Positions 8,225-17,438 of a stretch of DNA of 64,000 bases are shown here, one piece after another. Source of the DNA: DAHUXT01 sp036273675 (GTDB lineage Bacteria > Chloroflexota > Ktedonobacteria > Ktedonobacterales > JADMIN01); contig DASUHD010000110.1 of assembly GCA_036273675.1 (NCBI GenBank), positions 14,853 through 78,852 on the forward strand, written 5' to 3'. Positions within the stretch are counted from its first letter, which is position 1, and each line of letters starts with the position of its first letter. A program made the translations under genes and the position numbers. The notes beneath the pieces are model-generated. The model ran no database searches. It worked only from the letters and a program-made list of their open reading frames with translations, and was not told where the DNA came from.

Positions 8225-11224
8225 TTACTCTCGTGGCTTCACGTCGTACCAGTTGCGACCAAGCTTGATCTCGACCTGGATAGGCACGCTCAAGACCAGC
8301 GCATTCCGCATCGCGCCATCGACAAGCTCTGCCACCAGGTCGACCTCGTTGTCTGGAACCTCCAGCACCAGTTCATCATGCACCTGCAAGATTTGCCGGG
8401 CGTGAAGACCCAACTCTTCCATCTGTCGCTGGAGAGCGATCATTGCCATCTTGATCATGTCGGCGTTCGTCCCCTGAATGGGCATGTTGGTCGCCTCACG
8501 CTCCGCCGCCTGCCTCTGCACCACTGGCAGTCCGCTCATATCCGGGAAATAGCGCCTGCGCCCCTTGAGTGTCTGCACATATCCCTGGGTGCGGGCCTGA
8601 TGTAGCGTGTTCTGCACATATTCGCGCACGAGTGGGAATGTCTGCTCATAGTTGCGAATGAATTCGACGGCCTCGGCATTGCCCATGCCTGTTGTGCGCG
8701 CCAATCCAAAGGCAGACTGCCCATAGAGCACGGCGAAGTTTACCGTCTTGGCCAGCCGCCGCTGATCTGGCTGCACCTCGGCCAGTGGTACCTTGAAGAG
8801 ACGACTCGCCGTCGCCGCGTGAATATCTTCGCCAGCCTCAAATGCGGCCACCAGCGCGGGTTCGCGCGTCACATGAGCCAGAATGCGCAGCTCGATCTGC
8901 GAATAGTCCGCCGCAAGGAGATATGCGCCAGGATCGGCGAGAAACGCGCGGCGGATACGTCTGCCCACCTCGGTTCGGATAGGGATGTTTTGCAGGTTTG
9001 GGTTTGACGAACTCAGCCGCCCCGTCGCTGCCGTGGTCTGGCTGAACGATGTATGCACACGTCCATCGCGCGGGTTGATCAGGTCAAGCAGACCGTCCAC
9101 ATAGGTGGATTTCAGTTTGCTGAGCTGCCGATATTCAAGGAGGTCATCCACCGCGGCGTGCTGTCCGCGCAAGCCATCCAGCACCTCGGCATCCACCGAA
9201 TAGCCCGTTTTCGTCTTGCGCCCGTGCGGCAGCTTCAGCTCGCCAAACAGCACGTCGCCAAGCTGGCGTGTCGAGTTGACGTTGAATTGATGGCCAACCG
9301 CATCATATATGTCCTGCACCAGCGCGCTACATTGCTCCTCCAGTTCGGCGCCCATCCGCCGCAAGAAATCTTTATCTACGAGCATGCCTGTCAGTTCCAT
9401 GCGCGTTAGCACCGGAACGAGTGGCACCTCGATCTCGTCGAAAAGCTGACGCAGACCGCGCGCATCCAACGCTGGCCCTAGTTTGTGCATCAAGCGGAGG
9501 GTCATGTCGGCATCGGCTCCGGCATAATCCGCCGCGAGTCGTACCGGGACCTGTGCCATTGTAATCTGATTCCGCCCCTTGCCGATCAACTCATCAATCG
9601 GTGTCATTATGATGCCGAGATTCTCGAATGCCTGCTCCTTCAGGCCGAGGCCACGTCGCCCAGGATTGAGCAGGTAAGCGGCAATCATTGTATCGAAGCG
9701 CAAGCCCCGCACGTCGACGCCATGGTTCGCCAGCACCAGCATATCGAATTTCGCGTTGTGTCCCACCTTCCCGACCGAGGCATCGCCAAACACCGTCCGC
9801 AGGCGTTCAAGGACATCAGCGAGCGGAATCTGGCGCGCGGGCGGGTTCCCTTCGATGTCGGCGAGATGCCCCACCGGAACGTAATACGCTTCGCCCGTGC
9901 CAAGCGAAAACGACAGCCCGACCATCTGCGCCTGCAACTCGCTCGCGCTGTCCGTTTCCAGGTCGAACGCGAAAATATCAGCACTTGCCAGCGCCCGCGC
10001 CAGGACATCGAGCGCCTCAGCAGAGTCGATTACCATGGTGTTCGTGTTATGCGCGGAAGCGAGTGGCAGTTTTGGCGCGGGTGGCCGCGCCACCGGGGGC
10101 GCAACGACATCGCCGTCTTCGGCGAGCGCCTGAAGCTCATCTGCGGCAAAGAGACTGAGCTGCGCCGTGGCATCAAGTGTGTCAGGGACACCAGCAGCGG
10201 GCTGTATAGGCCGGGCGGCGACACTAGTAGCCGGGGGCTTCGTCTCGCGCGAAATGGCTGTTGGCGCGCTCTCATCGCCGAGCCGCCGAGGCAGCTTATC
10301 AGCCAGGCTGTAAAACTCGAGTTCGTACAGCAGCCGGCGCGCGTCGTCGGGATCGTAGTTGAGCGCGCGCGCGCCCTCCAGATCAAGCGTCACCGGGGCG
10401 TCGGTCACAATCGTCGCGAGGTATTTGCTGTGAAGCGCCTGTTCGCGGTTCTCTGAGAGCAACAGCTTGGTCCGGCCCGTCAACTCGTCAAGGTGGTCGA
10501 GAATGTTTTCGAGCGTACCGTACTCCCCAATAAGTTTGCTCGCCGTTTTTGGCCCAACACCTGGCACACCTGGAATATTGTCCGATGTGTCGCCGACAAG
10601 CCCCTTATAGTCCACAACCTGAGCTGGCTCAACGCCAAAGCGGGCCTCGACTGCCGCGCGATCAAAGTACTCGAACTCGCCTTTGCGTGGAGAGCGCGCA
10701 AAGGTGACGCGCGTCCAGTCATCCACCAGTTGTAACGTATCGAGATCGCCGGTGGCGATTACCGTGCGTACGCGCTTCGCCTCCGCTTGTCGTGCTAGCG
10801 TGCCGAGCAGGTCATCGGCCTCGAAGCCGTCCAGCTCGTAGATCGGAATGTTGAAGGCGGCCACAACGTCACGTATACGCCCAAATTGCGGGCGCATCCC
10901 TTCAGGGAGTGATGGCCGGTGGGCTTTATACGGCGCATAATCTTTGTGACGGAAGGTCGGCGTGGGCCGGTCGAATGTGAGCGCGAGATAGTCGGGTTTG
11001 ATGATCCGCAGCACATCGAGCAGCATGCGTGTGAAGCCATAGATTGCGTTCGTAGGCTCGCCCGCGGTCGTGCTCATCTCGTCTGGGAAGGCGTGAAACG
11101 ACCGGTGAAATAGCGCGTGACCGTCGAGCAGGGCCAGCGTTGGAGCGGATGCTATTTCATCGCCTGGCTGGGGCTGACCACCAGGCAGTGTATCGGCAGA
11201 TGGTGTGTGTAACGCACGGTCCAT
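8225..11224 (-). CDS. polA: DNA polymerase I
   Basis: A 999-residue polymerase with all three activities. The 5'-3' exonuclease occupies roughly residues 25-320, with the GFEADDLLGTLA and VGDTSDNIPGVPGVGPKTA motifs. The 3'-5' exonuclease (about 390-590) keeps its acidic residues: FDLETDS, GHNAKFD and YAGADAD. The polymerase domain has motif A (DYSQIELRIL), motif B (RRLAKTVNFAVLYG) and motif C (QVHDELVLEV). Proofreading should therefore be active. It functions in Okazaki fragment processing and excision repair. The ATG has AAGGA eight bases upstream. A low-complexity linker of about 60 residues joins the first two domains. Confidence 0.97.
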   Translation of the reverse strand: MDRALHTPSADTLPGGQPQPGDEIASAPTLALLDGHALFHRSFHAFPDEMSTTAGEPTNAIYGFTRMLLDVLRIIKPDYLALTFDRPTPTFRHKDYAPYKAHRPSLPEGMRPQFGRIRDVVAAFNIPIYELDGFEADDLLGTLARQAEAKRVRTVIATGDLDTLQLVDDWTRVTFARSPRKGEFEYFDRAAVEARFGVEPAQVVDYKGLVGDTSDNIPGVPGVGPKTASKLIGEYGTLENILDHLDELTGRTKLLLSENREQALHSKYLATIVTDAPVTLDLEGARALNYDPDDARRLLYELEFYSLADKLPRRLGDESAPTAISRETKPPATSVAARPIQPAAGVPDTLDATAQLSLFAADELQALAEDGDVVAPPVARPPAPKLPLASAHNTNTMVIDSAEALDVLARALASADIFAFDLETDSASELQAQMVGLSFSLGTGEAYYVPVGHLADIEGNPPARQIPLADVLERLRTVFGDASVGKVGHNAKFDMLVLANHGVDVRGLRFDTMIAAYLLNPGRRGLGLKEQAFENLGIIMTPIDELIGKGRNQITMAQVPVRLAADYAGADADMTLRLMHKLGPALDARGLRQLFDEIEVPLVPVLTRMELTGMLVDKDFLRRMGAELEEQCSALVQDIYDAVGHQFNVNSTRQLGDVLFGELKLPHGRKTKTGYSVDAEVLDGLRGQHAAVDDLLEYRQLSKLKSTYVDGLLDLINPRDGRVHTSFSQTTAATGRLSSSNPNLQNIPIRTEVGRRIRRAFLADPGAYLLAADYSQIELRILAHVTREPALVAAFEAGEDIHAATASRLFKVPLAEVQPDQRRLAKTVNFAVLYGQSAFGLARTTGMGNAEAVEFIRNYEQTFPLVREYVQNTLHQARTQGYVQTLKGRRRYFPDMSGLPVVQRQAAEREATNMPIQGTNADMIKMAMIALQRQMEELGLHARQILQVHDELVLEVPDNEVDLVAELVDGAMRNALVLSVPIQVEIKLGRNWYDVKPRE

Positions 11225-11326
11225 GGATATATCCTTGAAGTGTAGGATGTTGATGGCACTTCTTCTCTATTCCTGACACGCCTGCTGAAATCGGTCAATC
11301 GTAGGGATGGATCCTGTTCAGGCTTG

Positions 11327-12196
11327 TCATGCGTGGCGGATCGCTATCGTCAGTGTACCATTCCCAACGATCACGGATTCCACATAATCCTGCGCGGGCA
11401 ATCGTGCCAGCGAGCTATTCAGCGCGTCCTGCAATTCATCGCCGGTCTCGAACTGCGCGAGCCAGCCGTTCACCTGAGTGTTCTGCACCAGCAGGTTCCC
11501 ATTGTCCGCGACGATATGCGTCGAAATCTTGCCGGGGCTGCCCCACATTATGTAGGTCATGGTGACCTCTCCTGGCAGAAAATGGATGCGAATGTCTTTC
11601 ATGTCGCCCTGATCGTTTTGCGGGTTCCCGGCGCGCGCCTGCCGATTGAGCTCCGTGTCAGTAATCGTCTTGACAATCGGCGCACTTCCTATTGGAATAG
11701 CGCCGACCTTGTCAACCTGCGTGGCGAGACCCGACCGTAGGCTCTGGTCCAGCGATCTGTGTATGGCTGGCCGCACGACCGCCGCCCACCCGCAGGCCAT
11801 CATCACGACGAGCAGCACCGCCGCAATTGCCAGCGAGATGAGAGCCCGTCCCAGACAACTTCTGCTTTTGGGCTGTGGCTGGCTGCCAGCGACAGAGTCA
11901 AATGGAGGCGCCCCGCGCAGTGGTGTGGCGGCAACCGTTGACGTTTGTGGTGAATACTGGTGTGGATAGCCTTGCGCCGTCCATGCGGCTGTCCGGGTGT
12001 CCTGTGAAAGTGGTGGCAGCGGCGGGGGAGCGACCCCACCCGACGAAGCAATAGTGGGTGTATGGTCGGGCGCTGCTCCAAATGACGAGCCAGAGTGAAA
12101 GAGCGGCTGGCCACATCCCCCACACATTCGATCACCCACATCGTTCTGCCAACCACACTGCGGACAGCGCACTTTTCCCGGCTGCATCAGCGACAC
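11327..12196 (-). CDS. Zinc-ribbon single-pass membrane protein of unknown function
   Basis: About 289 residues. A zinc ribbon sits at the N-terminus (C11, C14, C25, C28), followed by a Pro/Ser/Thr-rich linker, one hydrophobic helix near 120-145 and a C-terminal domain of about 140 residues outside the membrane. The last part is not a family I recognise. The GTG start has AGAGGA close upstream; an ATG nine bases in is an alternative. It is the last gene of the MoxR-DUF58-transglutaminase cluster, about 100 bases after the transglutaminase stop, with a hairpin between. No specific role can be assigned. Confidence 0.75.
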   Translation of the reverse strand: MSLMQPGKVRCPQCGWQNDVGDRMCGGCGQPLFHSGSSFGAAPDHTPTIASSGGVAPPPLPPLSQDTRTAAWTAQGYPHQYSPQTSTVAATPLRGAPPFDSVAGSQPQPKSRSCLGRALISLAIAAVLLVVMMACGWAAVVRPAIHRSLDQSLRSGLATQVDKVGAIPIGSAPIVKTITDTELNRQARAGNPQNDQGDMKDIRIHFLPGEVTMTYIMWGSPGKISTHIVADNGNLLVQNTQVNGWLAQFETGDELQDALNSSLARLPAQDYVESVIVGNGTLTIAIRHA

Positions 12197-12218
12197 ATCC
12201 TCTCACCCAAACAAAATT

Positions 12219-12253
12219 TCTGCTCGCTAGAGGATAACCCTCCAACGAGCAGA
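12219..12253. repeat. Intercistronic inverted repeat
   Basis: TCTGCTCG (12219-12226) pairs with CGAGCAGA (12246-12253), and an inner AGAGG/CCTC match can extend the hairpin. It lies between the transglutaminase and zinc-ribbon genes. On the minus strand AAATTTTG follows, so it may be an inefficient terminator that lowers expression of the zinc-ribbon gene. Confidence 0.5.
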
Positions 12254-12296
12254 TGTCTATGCTTATAGCCTGAGAATTCTCTGAGCGTTTGTCGCC

Positions 12297-14693
12297 TCAG
12301 CGGAGGAACTGACGCGCGCGTCTGAGCCCGCGCAGCAAGACATTCGGCGCGGACCGCACACGGCGGACGATGACCGGAGTGATCGAGCCGCGAATCTCCT
12401 CGTACAGGCGCGGCGCCTGGTCGAGCGCGTCCAGATCGATCTCACCGCTCCACCGCTCGCGGCTGTAGAGGTCGGTCAACTCGTGGATATTCGCCTGTTG
12501 GTCCGGGAGTACCACCGCCAACTGTTCGGCATACTCCTTCGGTGTTTGAGCGCGTGAGGGAGGGGCGCCAGCCCAACCTCCCAGCCGCGCGACCCGTGCC
12601 AGCGCGCCCGCCGCGGGAGCCAGACCACGGAATTTCATCCGCCACCAGAAGAGGAAGCCGATGATCGCCAGCAAGATGAGCAGGATCACCACACTCATGC
12701 CCAGGCCAACGCGCACGACGGCGGAGTTCTGCGGGGCGTTCGGGTTCCCATTGCCAATAGTGGGATCGGTGAATCCGTTACCGTGGCCACCACCCGGAGG
12801 AGTTGCGACTGTCCCTGTACCATTGGGGTTGGGCGTGGTACCTGGGGCAATGTTCTGCGCGCGGAAGAACTTATTGAACGAGGCAGTTGGCTCGAAGTTG
12901 ACCCACCCGTACTTCCCAAAGTAGATCTGCGTCCACATGTGCGCCTGCGTTCCGCGCACTACAAAATTGCTATGGTCCTGGTCATATGTCCCATTCGTGA
13001 AGCCGAGGGCGACACGGGTCGGCATCCCCAGCGAGCGTGCCATCATCGCCATCGCCGATGCGAAGAAGGTGCAGAAGCCCTTCTTGGTCTGTAAGAACCA
13101 GGCGATAGCGTCCTGATCGGCAGGCGGGTCAGGGTTGGTTGTGCTGTAGGTAAAGCCAGCGCGCAGGTAGTTCTCCAGATGCTCGGCCGCATCGTACATG
13201 GAGTTTGTGCCTTTGGTAGCCTGTAACGCAACCTGTTTGACATACGGGTCGATATGATCGCTCGATGGCAGATACAGGAGCATCACGTTAGAGGGATACA
13301 CGGCCGGGTCAGGATTACTCAAATCAGGATACGGTACCTGCGAGAGTTGGTCGACAGTCGCCGTGGAGACATAGCCTTCCGCGATGTACTGATCACCGGC
13401 CTGCAAGGGGTTGTCTGCCTGCCAGATAGTCCCTTGAGCGGCGTCGCCACGGGTCGTGTACGTAGTATTTACGCTGAAACGGGCCGCCTCAGCGCCAGGG
13501 GCGAACAGGTAGCTCTCCCCGCCCTGTGGAACGTTGTCGAAGGTGATCGCATACGTGTCTATCTTTGTATCAGCCGAGGAGGCAGGCATGAGTTGATTCG
13601 CGCGTGCGGTTCGTTGCTGCCCAATCGTTGACGACCAACTGGCGACTCCATCATAGGAGTCATAGGTCTCCGTGATCAGATATTGCGAACCGTCGTCGGC
13701 AGGATGAGGAAGCGTGTAGTGCAATATCTTCGTGTTGGGCAGATTCACGGTTCCGCGCAGGCGAAGCGAGGTATCAAAGAAATTGATGCCCCCAGCTCCG
13801 GGGCCAGTCCCCACAACACCCGCGAAGACCTGCGCGAATTTGGCTTGGAGTGAGGTCAGCGGATTCTTCGGTGAGGCAGCCCACTCCTGAAGTTGCGCGT
13901 TCGCCTGGCCAACCGGTAAGAGATACGCCACCAACAACACCGCTACGGCAAAGATTGCCCCAGCCTGCATAAAGTCCCAGCCGAGATCGGGCGAGAAGCG
14001 AAGACCGCGCGCCTTCCACTGGCGGATATTTTCGGCCAGCGTGAACCGCACGAGCAGCAGCAGCGCGACGAGCAGAAAGAGCAGCAGAAAGATGAGCTTA
14101 TCAGCCGTGGCCCAGTTCAGATTGATGAGCAACACCACGCCGTTCGCTAGTACCGCCAGCCATGGCCGACGGGTACGAAGCACCAGCCAGACGGTGATAT
14201 AGGCGAGCAGAAACGTCAGAATCCCCAGGAAGAGCAGGAAGACCGTGTTGTCGCTGCTCTGCCCCCCGCTCACAATCGCGCGTTGGAACCAGTTGCTCGT
14301 ATGTTGGAGGAGCAAGAGACGGTTGCCGTTGAGCACAGCATCGGCTGTCTGGAGGAAGGCGAATACAATGCCCAGACAGACGGCAACGGTATGGACTAGC
14401 ACGCCGGGCAGCCGTCCCTGCTGCACGGAGAGATATCCCAGCAGCAGCCCGAGGCTGGTCGTCGCGGTCAGGATGTACATGCCAGGCGCCCAGGGCGGCG
14501 TAACACTCTCGATACTGAAGACGGTGATATAGACCGAGAGCGCCAGCAGAATGACCGTAAACCAGCCATCCTCCGGGAGGAGTCGCAGCCAGGGCGCACG
14601 CGGCGCGAGCGGGCGGCGCGCGTTTGGCATGTTCTGCACTGCCGGCGCATCGTCCATGTGCTGCGGCGAGGCTGTTTGCGTAGTGGTCTCCAT
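12297..14693 (-). CDS. Transglutaminase-like membrane protein (TgpA/DUF3488-DUF4129 type)
   Basis: A 798-residue protein with an N-terminal block of several membrane helices, a large extracytoplasmic transglutaminase-like domain and a further C-terminal helix plus DUF4129-like cytoplasmic tail. The cysteine lies in KKGFCTFFASAMAMM, the histidine in GTQAHMWTQIYF, and the acidic position is glutamate in WVNFEPT. A Thr/Gly/Asn-rich linker follows the catalytic domain. In bacteria this family sits with DUF58 and MoxR genes, as here, and its substrate is usually unknown. The start has GGAG eight bases upstream. The gene is 44 bases from DUF58 and is probably co-transcribed. Confidence 0.9.
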   Translation of the reverse strand: METTTQTASPQHMDDAPAVQNMPNARRPLAPRAPWLRLLPEDGWFTVILLALSVYITVFSIESVTPPWAPGMYILTATTSLGLLLGYLSVQQGRLPGVLVHTVAVCLGIVFAFLQTADAVLNGNRLLLLQHTSNWFQRAIVSGGQSSDNTVFLLFLGILTFLLAYITVWLVLRTRRPWLAVLANGVVLLINLNWATADKLIFLLLFLLVALLLLVRFTLAENIRQWKARGLRFSPDLGWDFMQAGAIFAVAVLLVAYLLPVGQANAQLQEWAASPKNPLTSLQAKFAQVFAGVVGTGPGAGGINFFDTSLRLRGTVNLPNTKILHYTLPHPADDGSQYLITETYDSYDGVASWSSTIGQQRTARANQLMPASSADTKIDTYAITFDNVPQGGESYLFAPGAEAARFSVNTTYTTRGDAAQGTIWQADNPLQAGDQYIAEGYVSTATVDQLSQVPYPDLSNPDPAVYPSNVMLLYLPSSDHIDPYVKQVALQATKGTNSMYDAAEHLENYLRAGFTYSTTNPDPPADQDAIAWFLQTKKGFCTFFASAMAMMARSLGMPTRVALGFTNGTYDQDHSNFVVRGTQAHMWTQIYFGKYGWVNFEPTASFNKFFRAQNIAPGTTPNPNGTGTVATPPGGGHGNGFTDPTIGNGNPNAPQNSAVVRVGLGMSVVILLILLAIIGFLFWWRMKFRGLAPAAGALARVARLGGWAGAPPSRAQTPKEYAEQLAVVLPDQQANIHELTDLYSRERWSGEIDLDALDQAPRLYEEIRGSITPVIVRRVRSAPNVLLRGLRRARQFLR

Positions 14694-14737
14694 AGCAATC
14701 GCTCCGTTTCGCGGAGAATAGTGGGAACGGACAGATA

Positions 14738-15934
14738 TTAGCGCGGACCCTGCTCTAGGACATGCACCAACGGATCGCCGCGCTGCACCGGAATGACCGG
14801 CACCCCCGCCGCAACCAGCATGTCGCGCGTGCGGGCGTTGCCGCCAAGCCGCTCATCGAACGACTGTGGGTCCATCAGGATGACTAATGGTCGGACTCCG
14901 CGCCGCTGCAAGTGATGTAATGCCTGCGGCCAGTCCAGTTCGGTCGAAGGCGTAATAACAACTAGAACCGTGTTGCGCGCCAGGCGCGTCTCCTGCACGG
15001 CAAGCGCCTCCGCCAGCGAGACTCGTCGTGTGGCATGGGCAATCGCGAGCAACTCAAGCACCCGGTCAAGCTGGCGCTCGCCGCGATCCAGCGCCAACCC
15101 AGACTCCGCCGTGCCATTGACCTGCAAGCCGACGGACAACTCCTGATGGCGCAGCAGGTATGCCGAAATGCTGGCGGCGATGGTCACACCATATTCTTCG
15201 GTCGAGCTATCGCCTTCGCCCGCCTGGGCTTCGCGGTCGAGGTCGAGCAAGACGACGACATCAATGGTAGGATCGAGGTCGAACTCTTTCACCATAAACT
15301 GGCTGAGTCTGGCGGTGCTCGGCCAGTGAATGCGTGTGAGCGCATCGCCCGGCACATAGTTGCGCACCGTCACGACATTGGTCGTTGTCTGCTGTGACCG
15401 CTGCGCCCCGCGCCCGCGCCCCGGCATCAGCCCCGGCACCAGTTCGAAGTGTGAGAGCGGCAGCGTCGGCGGCAAGACAAGCAGTTGATGTTCAGGGGCC
15501 AGAACCAGTTCACGTCGGAACAGTCCCAGCGGATCGCCGGTGGTGGCAGTCACCGGGCCGAGAGTGAAGCGTCCGCGTCGGCGGCACACCGTCTTGGCGC
15601 GCCACGCGATGCGCTGATGTGGGCCGACGCTCGACACATAGCCCGCGTGATGGCCGGGGAGGGTTGAACCATCGGAGACCTGAATCCACAGCTTGGGGAT
15701 CACCGAGTGGTTTTCGAGCGTGAGGCTCTCCTCGACACGCTCGCCCACCTGCGCCCGTCCACCGAGCGCGGACCGCGCGAACGTGATGCCACGCACACTC
15801 AACGCCAGCCAGACGACTGAGAGAATCAGCGCGCTCAACAGCGCATAGGTGAGCACCCAGAACGGTTGCCATCCTATACCGACCCCTAGGACGAAGGTCA
15901 CCGCGATCAAGAGAATCAGTTGCCAGGGGCGCAT
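14738..15934 (-). CDS. DUF58 domain-containing protein
   Basis: A 398-residue protein. Two hydrophobic helices lie at the N-terminus (about 5-50). The DUF58 core is seen in the VRNYVPGDALTRIHW segment followed by STARLSQFMVKEFD and VVVLLDLD, a von Willebrand A-like fold. These proteins usually act as partners of MoxR AAA ATPases. It lies 29 bases after moxR and 44 bases before the transglutaminase, consistent with one operon. The exact process is not known for most DUF58 members. Confidence 0.9.
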   Translation of the reverse strand: MRPWQLILLIAVTFVLGVGIGWQPFWVLTYALLSALILSVVWLALSVRGITFARSALGGRAQVGERVEESLTLENHSVIPKLWIQVSDGSTLPGHHAGYVSSVGPHQRIAWRAKTVCRRRGRFTLGPVTATTGDPLGLFRRELVLAPEHQLLVLPPTLPLSHFELVPGLMPGRGRGAQRSQQTTTNVVTVRNYVPGDALTRIHWPSTARLSQFMVKEFDLDPTIDVVVLLDLDREAQAGEGDSSTEEYGVTIAASISAYLLRHQELSVGLQVNGTAESGLALDRGERQLDRVLELLAIAHATRRVSLAEALAVQETRLARNTVLVVITPSTELDWPQALHHLQRRGVRPLVILMDPQSFDERLGGNARTRDMLVAAGVPVIPVQRGDPLVHVLEQGPR

Positions 15935-15963
15935 ATGCCCATGCCTTCCTAAGTCACCCGCTC

Positions 15964-17085
15964 TTATCGGCGGCCATTGAGCGATCCAGGGCCACCAGGC
16001 ACCGGCACCAGCCCGAGCGCCTCGTCGAGTACGGCGGTGGGGGTCACGCCGCGTACACGGGCCGCGGGAGCAATGATGAGACGGTGGCTGAGCGCGGGCC
16101 TGACGAGCGCTTTGACATCGTCGGGCGTCACATAATCGCGTCCCTTGAGCGCGGCGTACGCCTGGGAGCCACGGAAGAGCGCGAGCGATCCGCGCGGGCT
16201 GGAGCCGAGATAGACGTGCTGATGCTGCCGGGTGGCGGTCACCAGCGAAACGATATATTCACGAATCTCCTGATCGACTCGCACCTCGCGGATTTGCCGC
16301 TGCATCGCAGTCAACTCATCGGCGCTCAGGATCTGGCCAAGCGAGTCAATTGGATGGACGCGCTGCTGGCGGTCGAGGATGGTCACCTCATCGGCGGGCG
16401 CCGGATACCCGAGGCTGATGTTGAGCATGAAGCGGTCGAGCTGCGCCTCTGGCAGCGGGAAGGTGCCTTCATATTCGATGGGGTTCTGGGTCGCCATGAC
16501 GAGGAACGGATCGGGCAGCAGATGCGTCTCGCCATCGACGGTAATCTGGCCCTCTTCCATCGCCTCCAGGAGCGCCGACTGCGTCTTAGGAGTCGCGCGG
16601 TTGATCTCGTCGGCGAGGACGAACTGGCTCATGATTGGCCCGGCGCGGAACTCGAATTCACCAGTGCGCTGGTTGAACATCGAAACACCCGTCACGTCGC
16701 TCGGAAGGAGGTCGGGCGTAAACTGAATGCGCTTGAAGGTACAGCCAATGGAGCGAGCGATGGCTTTCGTCAGCACGGTTTTGCCGACCCCAGGCACATC
16801 TTCGATCAGCACATGTCCGCGGCAGATCACTGCGATGAGCGTCAGATGCACGGCGTCGTGCTTACCAACGATGACCTTTTCGACATTCGCGATGACGCGC
16901 TGTGTGGCATCGCTGATGTCCGCCACAGACAAAGTGGGACGATCTTCCAGTTTCACGCCTGTTCGCGGCCTCTGCGACTGGCGAACGCTCGATTTGGTCC
17001 ACCAGACAGGTGATGCAGGCCGCACTCCTTTCTGAACACTCGCTCTACGCGCTGGCGGATGATTTCGCCAGGCATTGCCACGCAC
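15964..17085 (-). CDS. MoxR family AAA+ ATPase
   Basis: Up to 373 residues. The Walker A is in EDVPGVGKTVLTKA, Walker B in FVLADEINRATPKTQ, and sensor 1 in VMATQNPIEYEGTFPLPEAQ. MoxR proteins act as chaperone-like ATPases that activate or assemble partners, often together with a DUF58 protein. Conserved similarity begins near LSVADISDATQRVI, so the true start may be a GTG at 16956 rather than the GTG at 17085; neither has a clear ribosome site. It is the first gene of a leftward cluster and diverges from the M24 peptidase. Confidence 0.9.
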   Translation of the reverse strand: MRGNAWRNHPPARRASVQKGVRPASPVWWTKSSVRQSQRPRTGVKLEDRPTLSVADISDATQRVIANVEKVIVGKHDAVHLTLIAVICRGHVLIEDVPGVGKTVLTKAIARSIGCTFKRIQFTPDLLPSDVTGVSMFNQRTGEFEFRAGPIMSQFVLADEINRATPKTQSALLEAMEEGQITVDGETHLLPDPFLVMATQNPIEYEGTFPLPEAQLDRFMLNISLGYPAPADEVTILDRQQRVHPIDSLGQILSADELTAMQRQIREVRVDQEIREYIVSLVTATRQHQHVYLGSSPRGSLALFRGSQAYAALKGRDYVTPDDVKALVRPALSHRLIIAPAARVRGVTPTAVLDEALGLVPVPGGPGSLNGRR

Positions 17086-17336
17086 GCGATAGACTCGCGC
17101 TCGTTACTGCGTCATCCATGAAAAGGCCGCACCGACCTTTATCCTCTAATTTTCCGTCAAACGGGTCGCTGGCGTCAAATCTCTCAGTATGCCGATCCAA
17201 TCGTCGCCAGATGGTCGAGCGACGACTGTGTCATCGCCCTTTGTGCATCTCTGACGAATAGACGCAGTTATCCTTTACGGATGTTCCCGGGCGGCCCAAG
17301 TGCATACTCTGGGCCACATCTTGCCAGCGCTAGAGC

Positions 17337-17366
17337 TTGTATCATGGCGCCATCTCAGGCGATAAT
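17337..17366 (+). promoter_or_regulatory. Candidate promoter of the M24 peptidase gene
   Basis: TTGTAT (17337-17342) and GATAAT (17361-17366) are 18 bases apart. The spacer contains the 10-bp palindrome ATGGCGCCAT, a possible operator. The remaining divergent region 17086-17336 shows no other recognised feature. Confidence 0.5.
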
Positions 17367-17438
17367 ACCAGGCAGAAGGCTGGACCGCTGGCATATTCAT
17401 GAATACGTACGAGATGTACACCGGTAAAGGCAAGCCCA

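Noticed and set aside
9485..10456. 323-codon plus-strand frame inside polA
   Set aside because: Antisense to the well-conserved polymerase; no recognisable domain.
16084..17013. 309-codon plus-strand frame inside the MoxR gene
   Set aside because: Antisense to an intact AAA+ ATPase; no family resemblance.
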